DNA of 64,000 nt from Acetivibrio sp964564015 (GCA_964564015.1 CAZLZR010000013.1:25070-89069); one strand, 5' to 3'; shown: positions 44,477 to 54,290, counted from the first letter of the stretch. Numbers and translations: made by a program. Notes: generated by a model not told the origin, from the sequence alone.

Positions 44477-45388
44477 ATGATGGATCAGGCAGAAAAACTA
44501 AGGCAAATAATTGATAATCTAAAATTGAGACAGGCTGTAAGTCAGGCTAATCTCCTTAACACACTGAGAAAGAAATCTGCCAAGGTTATAACTGTTACCA
44601 GTGGCAAGGGTGGTGTGGGAAAGACCAATGTTACAGTTAATCTTGCTATCGCGCTTAGTGAGATGGGAAAGCGCGTTACAATTTTAGATGCGGATTTCGG
44701 CCTTGCCAATATTGATGTGTTGCTGGGGATAGTTCCTAAATACACACTTGTAGATGTAATATATGATAATAAGAACATATTGGAAGTACTGTCAGACGGA
44801 CCTAAAAATATAAGGTTTATATCAGGAGGCTCAGGAGTCGAAGAACTCGTAAAACTTGATCGGATCCAGCTTGAAAAGTTCCTTGGGAACATATCAATAC
44901 TGGACAGGCTATCCGATGTAATACTTATAGATACCGGTGCAGGACTTTCGGATAGTGTTATGAGTTTTGTAATGGCAGCAGATGAGGTTCTTCTTGTGAC
45001 AACTCCCGAACCTACTTCCGTAACCGATGCTTATGCATTGATTAAGATGGTGTCTAACAGGGATAAGGAAAAGAAAATCAGAGTGATTGTAAACAGAGCA
45101 GAAAATGAAAATGAAGCTAATGATATACTTGAAAAGCTGTCAATAGTGACAGATAAATTTCTGGAATTGAAGTTAGAACCTTTAGGTTACATACTTAATG
45201 ATGAAATGGTTATTAAGGCGGTAAAAATGCAGCGACCCTTTGCACTTAGTTTTCCGAAGTGCCAGGCATCAAAGCATATTAAAGAAATCAGCTCAAAGAT
45301 TATTGATAGCAGGAATGATAAGTCTGGTGCTGAGTATACGGGAATTAAAAGCTTTGTTCAAAGATTGGTAAGTTTATTGAATACATAA
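44477..45388 (+). CDS. flhG: Flagellum number regulator FlhG (MinD-like ATPase, YlxH)
   Basis: 303 residues directly after the flhF stop. The deviant Walker A VTSGKGGVGKTNVTVNLA and DADFGLANIDVLLG are MinD/ParA-like. The N-terminal stretch DQAEKLRQIIDNLK matches the FlhF-activating peptide. The C-terminal amphipathic region is present. It limits flagellum number through FlhF. Confidence 0.95.
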   Translation: MMDQAEKLRQIIDNLKLRQAVSQANLLNTLRKKSAKVITVTSGKGGVGKTNVTVNLAIALSEMGKRVTILDADFGLANIDVLLGIVPKYTLVDVIYDNKNILEVLSDGPKNIRFISGGSGVEELVKLDRIQLEKFLGNISILDRLSDVILIDTGAGLSDSVMSFVMAADEVLLVTTPEPTSVTDAYALIKMVSNRDKEKKIRVIVNRAENENEANDILEKLSIVTDKFLELKLEPLGYILNDEMVIKAVKMQRPFALSFPKCQASKHIKEISSKIIDSRNDKSGAEYTGIKSFVQRLVSLLNT

Positions 45389-45457
45389 TATTAAAAGACT
45401 TAATCTAATAAAATGTTTAGTATGTTTAGTTACGACTAAAAAATAAGTTTTTGTTTT

Positions 45458-45527
45458 AGATAACGAAAAAACTTGATTTGATAATGTTTTCAAAATATGA
45501 AAATTAGATATTATTTTTTCGTTATCT
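45458..45527 (+). repeat. 14-bp perfect inverted repeat between flhG and the PilZ gene
   Basis: AGATAACGAAAAAA (45458-45471) and TTTTTTCGTTATCT (45514-45527) pair perfectly over a 42-base loop. Bases 45466-45482 repeat a 17-base string also found before fliK at 29196-29212. It could be a weak terminator or a processing site. Confidence 0.6.
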
Positions 45528-45565
45528 CTTACTTCCGTTGTTTATAAACTAATGGAGGGTAAAAA

Positions 45566-46237
45566 ATGAAATTAAACGAATTGAGCATGGGATTAAAACT
45601 TGAATTACAGCTTATCGGAAATGACGGAAGAAGAATTGATAGGCCCTTTGTCAGTGAGTTTGAATGGGCTGTGGGAAATGATATTGCATTTATAGCTGCT
45701 CCTATAGCTGAAGGACGGTTGTATCCTGTACAAATAGGCACCATAGTAGCCGTATCGTTTATAAAAGATAATGGCCTCTATGAATTTGAAGCATTGGTTG
45801 TAGATAGGGAAAGTAAGCATAATCTGGCACTTCTGAAGGTTCAGACACGCGGACAGATCGAAAAGATCCAAAGACGAGAGTTTTTCAGGTTTGATTGTTG
45901 TATACCTGTTAATTATAGAGAGTTTGATTTGACAAAAGAGAAAATTGACACAGATAAAAAATTTGTAGATACGGTAACCAGGGATTTGAGCGGCGGAGGA
46001 TTGTGCATGAGGCTTAAGGAACCGGTTGAAGTAAATAAACTGCTCGAATGCGAATTGTTTATTCCAGATAGAGTGAGCTTTATCGGAAGAGTAGTAAGGT
46101 TTACAAAATATGATACCTTACAGGGAAGTTATAGATTTGAAATAGGTGTTATTTTTGAAAATATAGACAAGATTGGAAGAGAAAAGGTTATTAGCTATAT
46201 ATTCCAGGAGCAGAGAAAACTTTTAAAAAAGGGTTGA
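45566..46237 (+). CDS. YcgR-type PilZ-domain protein (probable c-di-GMP-binding flagellar brake)
   Basis: 223 residues after GGAGGG. The N-terminal about 95 residues form a YcgR-N-like beta domain. The PilZ domain follows with QRREFFRFDCCIPV (the RxxxR part) and RDLSGGGLCM (the DxSxxG part), the two c-di-GMP contact motifs, both intact. In other bacteria such proteins slow the motor when c-di-GMP is high. It sits between flhG and cheB, where Bacillus has no gene. Confidence 0.88.
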   Translation: MKLNELSMGLKLELQLIGNDGRRIDRPFVSEFEWAVGNDIAFIAAPIAEGRLYPVQIGTIVAVSFIKDNGLYEFEALVVDRESKHNLALLKVQTRGQIEKIQRREFFRFDCCIPVNYREFDLTKEKIDTDKKFVDTVTRDLSGGGLCMRLKEPVEVNKLLECELFIPDRVSFIGRVVRFTKYDTLQGSYRFEIGVIFENIDKIGREKVISYIFQEQRKLLKKG

Positions 46238-46246
46238 TCTATTACT

Positions 46247-47314
46247 ATGGAGAAATATTACGAAAAAAAAATCAGAGTGCTGGTTGTTGATGACTCGGCC
46301 TTTATGAGAAAAGTTATTTCTGATATTCTCGACGGTGATGAAGATATTGAGGTGGTAGATACTGCAAAAAACGGTTTTGATGCTATCGAAAAGGTTAGAG
46401 AATTAAGGCCGGATGTAATAACCCTCGATGTGAAAATGCCTGGTATGGATGGGTTGGCGTGTCTTAAGGAACTGAATAAAATTGGCAAAACACCTGTTGT
46501 TATGCTGAGCAGTGTTACGAAAGAGGGGGCAGAAGCAACTATTCAGGCACTTGCTGATGGAGCGATTGATTTTATAACAAAACCATCAAATATATTTGAA
46601 ATGAATGGAGTAGAAAAAAGTAAAGAGATAATTGAAAAGATTAAAATAGCTAACAACTTGTCAAAGAATTTTTACAGTACTGAAAAACATAAAGTTAGAA
46701 ACAAGAATGTTAATAATGGCGACAGTAATGTTCAAAACCTTGTGTTGATTGGAACATCAACAGGGGGGCCTAAAGCACTTCAGGATGTCATTCCTCTGAT
46801 ACCTGAAAACGTAAACGCAGCATTTCTGATAGTCCAACATATGCCGGCAGGATTTACTAAATCTTTAGCTGAAAGGCTCGATAATATAAGCAAGATAAAT
46901 GTAAAGGAAGCTGAGGATAGTGAAGTGATAAGAACGGGGTATGTATACATTGCACCGGGAGATTACCATATGATTGTGGAAAAACATGTTGAAAACACCT
47001 TGAAAATTAAACTGACTAAAGACCCCCCTTTAGGAGGGCACAGGCCTTCGGTGGATATAATGTTTGAGTCGGTTTCAAATACAGGATTTAAGAATATTGT
47101 AGCAGCAATAATGACTGGAATGGGTGGGGATGGAAGCGAAGGTGTAAAAATATTGAAGAAGATAAATGGTGCACATATAATTGCTCAGGATGAAGCTTCA
47201 TGCGTTGTTTTTGGAATGCCAAGGGTAGCAATTCTTACCGGAGTTGTGGATATCGTAACACCACTTAAGGAAATTTCTAACGAGATTATGAAAATTGTGG
47301 GGGTGCACAAATAA
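46247..47314 (+). CDS. cheB: Chemotaxis protein-glutamate methylesterase CheB
   Basis: 355 residues. The receiver domain has VVDDSAFMRKVI and LDVKMPGMDGL. A linker leads to the methylesterase with GTSTGGPKAL (catalytic Ser), QHMPAGFTKSLAERL (His) and MTGMGGDGSEG (Asp). It removes methyl groups from chemoreceptors during adaptation. Overlaps cheA by one base. No cheR is seen in the window. Confidence 0.96.
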   Translation: MEKYYEKKIRVLVVDDSAFMRKVISDILDGDEDIEVVDTAKNGFDAIEKVRELRPDVITLDVKMPGMDGLACLKELNKIGKTPVVMLSSVTKEGAEATIQALADGAIDFITKPSNIFEMNGVEKSKEIIEKIKIANNLSKNFYSTEKHKVRNKNVNNGDSNVQNLVLIGTSTGGPKALQDVIPLIPENVNAAFLIVQHMPAGFTKSLAERLDNISKINVKEAEDSEVIRTGYVYIAPGDYHMIVEKHVENTLKIKLTKDPPLGGHRPSVDIMFESVSNTGFKNIVAAIMTGMGGDGSEGVKILKKINGAHIIAQDEASCVVFGMPRVAILTGVVDIVTPLKEISNEIMKIVGVHK

Positions 47315-49404
47315 TGGATATGAGTCAATACTTGGAGATTTTTATTGATGAAACGAAAGAGCACTTGCAAGGATTAAATCAGTCGCTGCTTCAACTTGAA
47401 CAAAACCCTCAGGATATATCAATGTTGAATGAGATATTCAGGGTAGCTCATACATTAAAAGGTATGGCTGGCACAATGGGCTTTAGCAGGATGGCAAAAC
47501 TGACACATGACATGGAAAATGTCTTGCATGCTTTAAGGAGCAACGAGATTAAAGTAACGTCAGGTCTGGTAGATATATTGTTTAAGTGCCTTGACGCCCT
47601 CGAAAACTATACTGAGAACATTGTGAATACGGGAAACGAAGGGAATAATGACTATAACAATATAATTGCACAACTCAATAACGCTGTGAACAAAAAAAAT
47701 GTTGAACCTGTATCACAGAAGCCGTCAGATGTGCAACAAACCCAAAAGGTTGAAGAAAAAGGTAACGATAATAATCACGCAACTGCACAGTTTAAGCTTA
47801 ACCAATACGAGCAAAATGTTGCCTTCAAGGCAAAAGAGATGGGAATGAATGTATTTAAGATTACAGTGGTTTTAAATAAAGGCTGTGTTCTTAAGTCGGC
47901 ACGATCATTTATTATATTCCAGACATTGGAAAGACACTCTGAAATAATTAAATCAGAGCCGAGGGTAGAAGATATTGAGGATGAAAAATTCGATTATGAA
48001 TTTACTGTAGTTTGTGTAACGAAGGAAGATATCGAGGTATTTATAAAAGATATAAATAGTATTGCAGAAATTGATGAAGTTCTTGTTACAGTTTTAGATT
48101 CATCTGATTTTCAGGCAGGTGCTTTGCAGGAGGCTAACACTACAGCAACGCCTAATCCTTCCAGTGAGCAGGATTCGGGTTCTGAAGATGAAGCTTCCTC
48201 AGATAAAAAGCAAGATGAAAATAATCAGGGCGCTTCGGCGCATAAGACAAAAACAGGTAAGACAGTAAGGGTTGATATTGACAGGTTAGATGTATTAATG
48301 AACCTTGTCAGTGAGCTTATTATAATAAAGACACGGCTGGAAGGTATAGATGGAGGAGAAAGAACCCAGGCATACAGTGAAGCTGTTGAGTATCTCGAAC
48401 GTATAACTACAAACCTTCATGATGCTGTTATGAAGGTAAGAATGGTGCCTGTTGAAATGGTGTTTAACAGATTCCCAAGAATGATTAGGGATGTTGCAAG
48501 AGAGCTCAAAAAAGAGATAGTTCTTAACATGTCAGGTGAGGAAACAGAACTTGACAGAACGGTTATTGACGAAATAGGAGATCCTTTGATTCATCTTCTG
48601 AGGAACTCTGCAGACCATGGAATTGAGTCGATTGAAAAAAGAAAAGAGATGGGAAAGAGTGCCGCAGGTCAGATCAACCTTAGGGCATATCAGGATGGTA
48701 ACAACGTTGTAATTGAGGTTGATGACGACGGGCAGGGAATAAATCTTGAAAAAGTAAAGAAGAAAGCAATTGAAAGGGGCCTTGTAAAAAAGGATATCGC
48801 AAATACCCTCACACAGAAGGACATAATAGACTTTTTGTTTAAACCGTCTTTCAGTACACAGGAACAAATAACCGATTTGTCTGGAAGAGGAGTTGGTTTG
48901 GATGTTGTAAAAACCAAGATTGAGCAACTTGGAGGAGTTGTTGAAGTTGAGACCGAGGCTGGTAAAGGCAGTAAATTTATAATAAGACTACCGCTTACAT
49001 TGGCTATTATACAGGCTCTACTAGTAATAATCGGTGAGGAGAAGTATGCGATTCCTTTATCAAGTACCAAGGAAATAATAAAGATCACACCTGATCAGAT
49101 AATGATGATACAGAAAAAAGAAGTAATTATGATAAGAAATACTGTTATTCCAATTGTAAGGCTTGACCAGATTCTGGATGTACCTAAAGATGAGACAAAG
49201 ATCCCGAAACAATTAACTGTTGTAATTGTTAAGAAAGGCGAACGTTTATCAGGTTTTGTGGTAGATTCACTAATCGGACAACAGGAAATTGTTATCAAGT
49301 CTCTAGGAAAACTTCTTTCCGGAATCAAGTGTATTGCCGGTGCTACCATACTTGGAGACGGAAATGTTGCAATGATCCTGGATGTAAATTCACTAGCTAT
49401 ATAG
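47314..49404 (+). CDS. cheA: Chemotaxis histidine kinase CheA
   Basis: 696 residues. The P1 Hpt domain has the phospho-accepting His46 in RVAHTLKGMAGTMGF. A P2-like region lies near 165-275, followed by an acidic linker. P3 dimerisation starts VRVDIDRLDVLMNLVSELII. The P4 kinase has LLRNSADHGIE and GRGVGLDVV. The P5 CheW-like domain is at the end. Reads receptor state and phosphorylates CheY and CheB. Confidence 0.97.
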   Translation: MDMSQYLEIFIDETKEHLQGLNQSLLQLEQNPQDISMLNEIFRVAHTLKGMAGTMGFSRMAKLTHDMENVLHALRSNEIKVTSGLVDILFKCLDALENYTENIVNTGNEGNNDYNNIIAQLNNAVNKKNVEPVSQKPSDVQQTQKVEEKGNDNNHATAQFKLNQYEQNVAFKAKEMGMNVFKITVVLNKGCVLKSARSFIIFQTLERHSEIIKSEPRVEDIEDEKFDYEFTVVCVTKEDIEVFIKDINSIAEIDEVLVTVLDSSDFQAGALQEANTTATPNPSSEQDSGSEDEASSDKKQDENNQGASAHKTKTGKTVRVDIDRLDVLMNLVSELIIIKTRLEGIDGGERTQAYSEAVEYLERITTNLHDAVMKVRMVPVEMVFNRFPRMIRDVARELKKEIVLNMSGEETELDRTVIDEIGDPLIHLLRNSADHGIESIEKRKEMGKSAAGQINLRAYQDGNNVVIEVDDDGQGINLEKVKKKAIERGLVKKDIANTLTQKDIIDFLFKPSFSTQEQITDLSGRGVGLDVVKTKIEQLGGVVEVETEAGKGSKFIIRLPLTLAIIQALLVIIGEEKYAIPLSSTKEIIKITPDQIMMIQKKEVIMIRNTVIPIVRLDQILDVPKDETKIPKQLTVVIVKKGERLSGFVVDSLIGQQEIVIKSLGKLLSGIKCIAGATILGDGNVAMILDVNSLAI

Positions 49405-49419
49405 GAAGGAGTTGTAATA

Positions 49420-49884
49420 ATGGAAGACGTTATAAACGTTGAAGGAAAGCAATATGTCGTGTTTATGATAGGCAAGGAAAACTATGGTGTTGACATTCAA
49501 AAGGTAACGACTATAGAAAAGATGATGCCATTTGCAAGAGTGCCAAAAACTCCTGATTATGTAAAAGGTGTAATAAATTTAAGAGGAGAAATTGTACCTG
49601 TAATAGACATAAGAACGAAGTTTGGGATGGAAATAACAGAAGAGACAGAAGAAACAAGAATAATAATTTTAAAGATCAATGAAATTTCATTGGGCATAAT
49701 TGTTGACGAAGTGGATGAGGTACTGAACCTGACTGAGGAGTCTATTGAGAATGTGGCAAACTTTACTAATGATTTGTCAATGGATTATATTCTGGGAGTT
49801 GGCAAGGTTGACGGAAGAATAGTTACTTTGTTAAATCTTGAGAAACTTGCAGATATATCCGAAAATAATGAGCGGGGAGAGTAG
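49420..49884 (+). CDS. cheW: Chemotaxis coupling protein CheW
   Basis: 154 residues after GGAAGGAG. A single CheW domain: YVVFMIGKENYGVDIQKV, PDYVKGVINLRGEIVPVIDIR and VDEVLNL. It links CheA to receptors. Confidence 0.96.
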   Translation: MEDVINVEGKQYVVFMIGKENYGVDIQKVTTIEKMMPFARVPKTPDYVKGVINLRGEIVPVIDIRTKFGMEITEETEETRIIILKINEISLGIIVDEVDEVLNLTEESIENVANFTNDLSMDYILGVGKVDGRIVTLLNLEKLADISENNERGE

Positions 49885-49888
49885 TGCT

Positions 49889-50509
49889 ATGGCCGTAAAT
49901 TTTGACAACCTCAACAATTATCATATTGATGTTCTAAAGGAGATTGGAAATATCGGTGCAGGTAATGCTGCAACTGCTCTTGCAAAAATGCTTAATAAAA
50001 AGATTGATATGGAAGTGCCGAAAGTAAAGGTAATGGAATTTAAAGAAGTGAATGAAATGTTAGGTGGTGCAGAGTTACCTGTTGTAGGTTTGCTCTTAAA
50101 GGTGACCGGTGATCTTACCGGAAGTATAATGTTTATTTTGGAAAATAATGCTGCCCATGCTCTTGTAAATATTCTTATGGGAAAACCGATTGAGAACAGA
50201 CAGGACTTTGATGAGATTGAAATGTCTGCTTTGAAAGAACTTGGGAATATCCTTGCAGGTTCTTATTTGTCATCTATGTCATCTCTTACTGGACTAAACA
50301 TCCTTCCGACGGTACCGGAAATTGCGATTGATATGGCAGGGGCGATTATAAGTGTTCCTGCAATTGAGTTTGGAAAGCTTGGAGATACTGTTTTGTATAT
50401 AGAAACAGAGTTTATTGAAGGTACTACAAAGGTGTTGGGGGATTTCTTTATGGTCCCTGACATGGATTCGTATGAAGTGCTATTAAGGGCATTAGGGGTT
50501 GTAGGCTAA
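49889..50509 (+). CDS. cheC: CheY-P phosphatase CheC
   Basis: 206 residues from ATG 49889, five bases after cheW, following GGGGAGAG; a longer frame into cheW is not used. Both phosphatase motifs are intact: VLKEIGNIGAGNAATAL and ALKELGNILAGSYLSSM (Glu and Asn). Works with CheD, whose gene overlaps its stop. Confidence 0.96.
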   Translation: MAVNFDNLNNYHIDVLKEIGNIGAGNAATALAKMLNKKIDMEVPKVKVMEFKEVNEMLGGAELPVVGLLLKVTGDLTGSIMFILENNAAHALVNILMGKPIENRQDFDEIEMSALKELGNILAGSYLSSMSSLTGLNILPTVPEIAIDMAGAIISVPAIEFGKLGDTVLYIETEFIEGTTKVLGDFFMVPDMDSYEVLLRALGVVG

Positions 50510-50994
50510 TGGAGAATACAATAAAGGTTGGTATGGCTGATTTGCAAGCTGCACGTCATCCCGCTGTATTAACAACATTAGGTTTGGGTTCATGTGTTGG
50601 CATAGCTTTATATGACAGAAGTACTCTGGTAATTGGACTGGCTCATGCCATGCTTCCGGATAGTACCCAGGCCAAAAATGTTTCAAATACTGCAAAGTTT
50701 GTAGATTCTGCAATTATTGCACTCATTGATGAAATGGTCAAGTTGGGGGCAAATAAGAGCAAAATAGTTGCGAAACTTGCAGGCGGGGCACAGATGTTCA
50801 GTTTTTCTCAGTCCTCAGACTTATTGAGGATTGGCTTAAGAAATGTTTTGGCTGCTAAGGAAAGGCTTGAATATCTTGGAATTCCTATTCTTTCTGAGGA
50901 CACAGGCGGAAATTATGGGAGAACAATTGAACTTATGTCCACTAACGGGGCTTTACTGATAAAAACAATAGGATATGGAGTAAAGGAGATATAG
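50509..50994 (+). CDS. cheD: Chemoreceptor glutamine deamidase CheD
   Basis: 161 residues; ATG overlaps the cheC stop by one base. The catalytic Cys is in LGLGSCVGIALYD, the His in HAMLPDS, and GGAQMF follows. Deamidates receptor Gln and stimulates CheC. Confidence 0.96.
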   Translation: MENTIKVGMADLQAARHPAVLTTLGLGSCVGIALYDRSTLVIGLAHAMLPDSTQAKNVSNTAKFVDSAIIALIDEMVKLGANKSKIVAKLAGGAQMFSFSQSSDLLRIGLRNVLAAKERLEYLGIPILSEDTGGNYGRTIELMSTNGALLIKTIGYGVKEI

Positions 50995-51170
50995 TTGGCC
51001 GGATAAAGTATTTATAAAAAAACCAGAGTTAATCTATATAGCAGGTAGTTTATATTTGGTTTTGGAGTTTGTTGTTTAGAGTGTTCATAGCTAAATAAAT
51101 ATTATTTAAGGGTGTAGATATGGTGAATTGGTTGTATATGACAATAAACATCCTTAGAGGGGAATCTGAA

Positions 51171-51587
51171 ATGGATTATGTCCATAAGCTGCCATTTATT
51201 TTAGGTGCTTCAATGGCTATTCTAATTGGAGCTATAAGTAATCGGAGTGGTGTTGAATCTAAAACGATCTACATAAGGATGTCTTTGGGTTTGGTTGCCT
51301 TTTTTATTCTGGGACTCTATATTAGATGTTTAATTTATAAGATTAATGGGGAAATAAAAAGAAAGAAGAATAAGGAAGAACTGAAATTAAAGATTGAATT
51401 GGAAAAAGCGCGGATGAGCAAAACTGAAAAGCACAGTGTTGATTACAGAGTTGATGATAACAGTTTTGAAATGGATATAAACCCTGATTTAGACGAGAAA
51501 TTATATGATGAAGAGTTTACACCACTAAGTGTTAATAGTGTCACTGTTGACAAGGATAGTAAAGATATCGGGCAGAAATATCTTTAG
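51171..51587 (+). CDS. Membrane protein of unknown function between cheD and sigD
   Basis: About 138 residues from ATG 51171, which follows GAGGGG by 9 bases; an in-frame ATG at 51120 with AAGGGTG would add 17 residues. Two hydrophobic helices (about residues 6-22 and 35-55) are followed by a basic KRKKNKEELKLK stretch and an acidic tail. I do not recognise the family. Position suggests a part in motility, but nothing in the sequence proves it. Confidence 0.65.
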   Translation: MDYVHKLPFILGASMAILIGAISNRSGVESKTIYIRMSLGLVAFFILGLYIRCLIYKINGEIKRKKNKEELKLKIELEKARMSKTEKHSVDYRVDDNSFEMDINPDLDEKLYDEEFTPLSVNSVTVDKDSKDIGQKYL

Positions 51588-51638
51588 TTTGAAGTAGGGA
51601 AATATATATAAAAATATATGGGCAATGGGGGATTTTAA

Positions 51639-52409
51639 ATGTCATCATCTACTTTAAAGCAACAGGAAATGTGGTGTCAATATACTGACACAAAGGATCC
51701 TGCTATTAAAGAAAAGTTAATAATCGAATACTCACATATTATCAAATATGTGGCGGGAAGACTAAGTATTTATTTCGGTTCAAATGTTGAATATGATGAC
51801 CTTATTGGTTATGGTGTCTTTGGTCTCATTGATGCCATTGACAAGTTTGATATCAATAAGGGTGTTAAATTTGAAACCTATGCTTCCCTTAGGATAAGAG
51901 GAGCAATAATTGACAGCATAAGAGAGCTTGATTGGGTTCCAAGATCTTTAAGGCAAAAGAACAAGGAACTTGAAAGGATTTATGCTGAAATAGAGAATGA
52001 TTTGGGCCATTCGGCCACTGATCAGGAAGTAGCTGAAAAACTAGGTATTTCGTTGGATGAATTCTATAAATTATTGAATGAGGTAAATTTATCCTCTCTA
52101 GTATCTTTGGAAGAATTCCTTGAGCAGAATTATGAGGCAGGTGCAAATTTAGCTGGATCCTGTAAGGAAGACAGACCTGAAGGGTATATGGAAATAACTG
52201 AACTGAGGGAAATTCTGGTGGATGCTATATCCAAGCTGCCGGAAAAGGAAAAGACAGTTGTCTCTTTTTACTATTTTGAAGATTTGACACTAAAGGAGAT
52301 AAGTGCGATAATGAAGGTATCAGAATCAAGAATATCTCAATTACACACAAAAGCAATTCTAAGACTACGAGGGAAATTGGCACGTCACAGGACTATTTTG
52401 GCTGAATAG
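51639..52409 (+). CDS. sigD: RNA polymerase sigma factor for flagellar genes (sigma-28/FliA/SigD)
   Basis: 256 residues. Region 2 has DDLIGYGVFGLIDAIDKFD and FETYASLRIRGAIIDSIRELDWVPRSLR; region 3 has IENDLGHSATDQEVAEKLG; region 4 has LTLKEISAIMKVSESRISQLHTKAILRLR (given in parts). It drives late genes such as flagellin. Its gene is near the end of the operon, as in Bacillus, where distance from the promoter affects its level. Confidence 0.95.
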   Translation: MSSSTLKQQEMWCQYTDTKDPAIKEKLIIEYSHIIKYVAGRLSIYFGSNVEYDDLIGYGVFGLIDAIDKFDINKGVKFETYASLRIRGAIIDSIRELDWVPRSLRQKNKELERIYAEIENDLGHSATDQEVAEKLGISLDEFYKLLNEVNLSSLVSLEEFLEQNYEAGANLAGSCKEDRPEGYMEITELREILVDAISKLPEKEKTVVSFYYFEDLTLKEISAIMKVSESRISQLHTKAILRLRGKLARHRTILAE

Positions 52410-52547
52410 GTAAATTACTGTTTTTTACTAGGGCAATACGATTTTTGATTTCGCAAAATAGGTAATCTCATTTCAAGTTTTTTGTTAACCAGAGTATGAA
52501 TTTATGTTTTAGTCATACCCAAACCTAAGAAAAGGGGGGAACTATAC

Positions 52548-54179
52548 ATGTTGGGTGCAATGGGCAATTCATCCGGCAGTAAGCTGAATGAAGGTTTTTA
52601 TGAATTGGAATACAGGGAAAATGGTGTATATCTGATTGTAATTCCTCCTGTAGGAAAAGGAAAAAAGGTTGAGGTCAAAGAGGTTATTGATAGGTTGACT
52701 AGGAAAAAAGTAAGGAACTTTATGATAGAGGCGATAGAACAAGCTTGTTTTAAAGCTGATAAAGTACCAACGCTTATTGCCGAACCCCAAGATGAAGTTA
52801 TGATTGATGCACTTGTAAATGTATCGGTTTCATCGGATAAGATGAAGGCATCTATTGAAATTAGTCCGCCTGATGGTGGAAGAAATGTTAATATTCAGGA
52901 TGTTATGGATGCATTGAATAAAAATGGTGTATGCTATGGAATTAATAACACCAACCTGGAAAATATAACTACTTACCCTGTTTATAACGTAGCAATAGAC
53001 ATAGCTGAAGGAACACCGCCAGTAAACGGTCAGAGCGGTAAAATTCAATTCTATTTTGACATAAATAAAGACAATAAGCCGGCTATATTAGGTGATGGAC
53101 GCGTTGATTTCAGAGATTTGAACATTATTGAAAGTGTTGAACAGGGAAAAGTGTTATGTTCACTTGTTCCTCCTCTTCCAGGAGTGCCTGGAAAGACTGT
53201 GCTTGGTAGTGAAATACCAGCCATTGACGGTAAACCTGCAAGCATTCCAAAGGGTAAAAACGTAGAAGTATCGGAGGATGGGCAGAGTCTGATTGCGTCG
53301 ATTGCCGGACAGGTTAATTATATTGACGGTAAAGTAAATGTATTTGCTACCTATGAAGTGCCTGCAGATGTTGATAATTCAACCGGAAACGTAAACTTTA
53401 TTGGAAATGTTACCATAAGGGGTAATGTACTTTCAGGATTTACGGTTGAAGCAGGCGGTTCTGTAGAGATATGGGGCGTGGTTGAGGGAGCGGTAATTAT
53501 TGCCGGAGGAGATATAATTTTAAGAAGAGGAATGCAGGGAATGGGAAAAGGAGTTCTTGTAAGCGGCGGGGACATAATTGCAAAATATATTGAGAACAGT
53601 ACCATTGAAGCTAAAGGAGACATTAAGTCTGAAGCTATAATGCATAGTAATGTTAAGTGTGGAAACAAACTGGAATTGTCCGGCAATAAAGGACTTCTTA
53701 TTGGAGGAATTTCCAGGGTAGGAAAGGAAGTATCAGCTAAGGTGATAGGTTCATATATGGCAACCGTTACAGAGGTTGAAGTCGGTGTGGATCCATCGCT
53801 CAAGGAGAGATATAAAAAAATAAGAGAAGAAATTATAATGCTTGAAGAAGATATAAAGAAAGCCGACCAGGCTATTGCTATTTTAAAGAAATTGGAAGCG
53901 ACCGGCAAAATGTCACCGGAAAAGCAGGAAATGATGGCAAAGAGTGTTAGGACAAAAATTTATTTTGCCAATAAAATAAATGAACTAAAAGCGGAAAATA
54001 TTGAAATTGAGCAAAAACTTCAGGAGGATGCACATGGGAAAGTAAAGGCATCTGGTTACATTTATCCCGGTACCAGAGTATCGATAGGTACATGCACGAT
54101 GTATGTAAAAGAAAACTTGCAATATTGCACTCTTTACAGGGATGGTGTGGATGTAAGAGTTGGCCCCTTAGATAAGTAG
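52548..54179 (+). CDS. FapA/DUF342 family protein
   Basis: 543 residues after AAGGGGGG. An N-terminal domain is followed by the DUF342 beta-helix (about 160-420), whose repeats include FIGNVTIRGNVLSGFTVEAGG, GGDIILRRGMQG and VKCGNKLELSG. Then comes a coiled coil (YKKIREEIIMLEEDIKKADQ) and a small beta end. Such proteins accompany flagellar genes in Clostridia (there called FapA); the Vibrio homologue affects polar assembly. Role here not shown. A GC-rich tandem repeat begins at its stop codon. Confidence 0.85.
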   Translation: MLGAMGNSSGSKLNEGFYELEYRENGVYLIVIPPVGKGKKVEVKEVIDRLTRKKVRNFMIEAIEQACFKADKVPTLIAEPQDEVMIDALVNVSVSSDKMKASIEISPPDGGRNVNIQDVMDALNKNGVCYGINNTNLENITTYPVYNVAIDIAEGTPPVNGQSGKIQFYFDINKDNKPAILGDGRVDFRDLNIIESVEQGKVLCSLVPPLPGVPGKTVLGSEIPAIDGKPASIPKGKNVEVSEDGQSLIASIAGQVNYIDGKVNVFATYEVPADVDNSTGNVNFIGNVTIRGNVLSGFTVEAGGSVEIWGVVEGAVIIAGGDIILRRGMQGMGKGVLVSGGDIIAKYIENSTIEAKGDIKSEAIMHSNVKCGNKLELSGNKGLLIGGISRVGKEVSAKVIGSYMATVTEVEVGVDPSLKERYKKIREEIIMLEEDIKKADQAIAILKKLEATGKMSPEKQEMMAKSVRTKIYFANKINELKAENIEIEQKLQEDAHGKVKASGYIYPGTRVSIGTCTMYVKENLQYCTLYRDGVDVRVGPLDK

Positions 54180-54290
54180 CAACCTGGTTGGTCGTTTCGC
54201 AATGCTGTTCTGCTCGCCCGTGCAACCTGGGGCTGGTCGTTTCGCTACGCTGCACTGCTCGCCCATGCAACCTGGATGGTGGTTCCGCTG
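54179..54290 (+). repeat. GC-rich tandem repeat of about 44 bases, 2.5 copies
   Basis: Units at 54179-54221, 54222-54266 and a partial from 54267 each begin GCAACCTGG. The first two go on with GGTCGTTTCGC, a CTGCTCGCCC stretch and end before the next GCAACC. The GC content stands out from the surrounding AT-rich DNA. It fills the gap between two operon genes. Confidence 0.8.
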
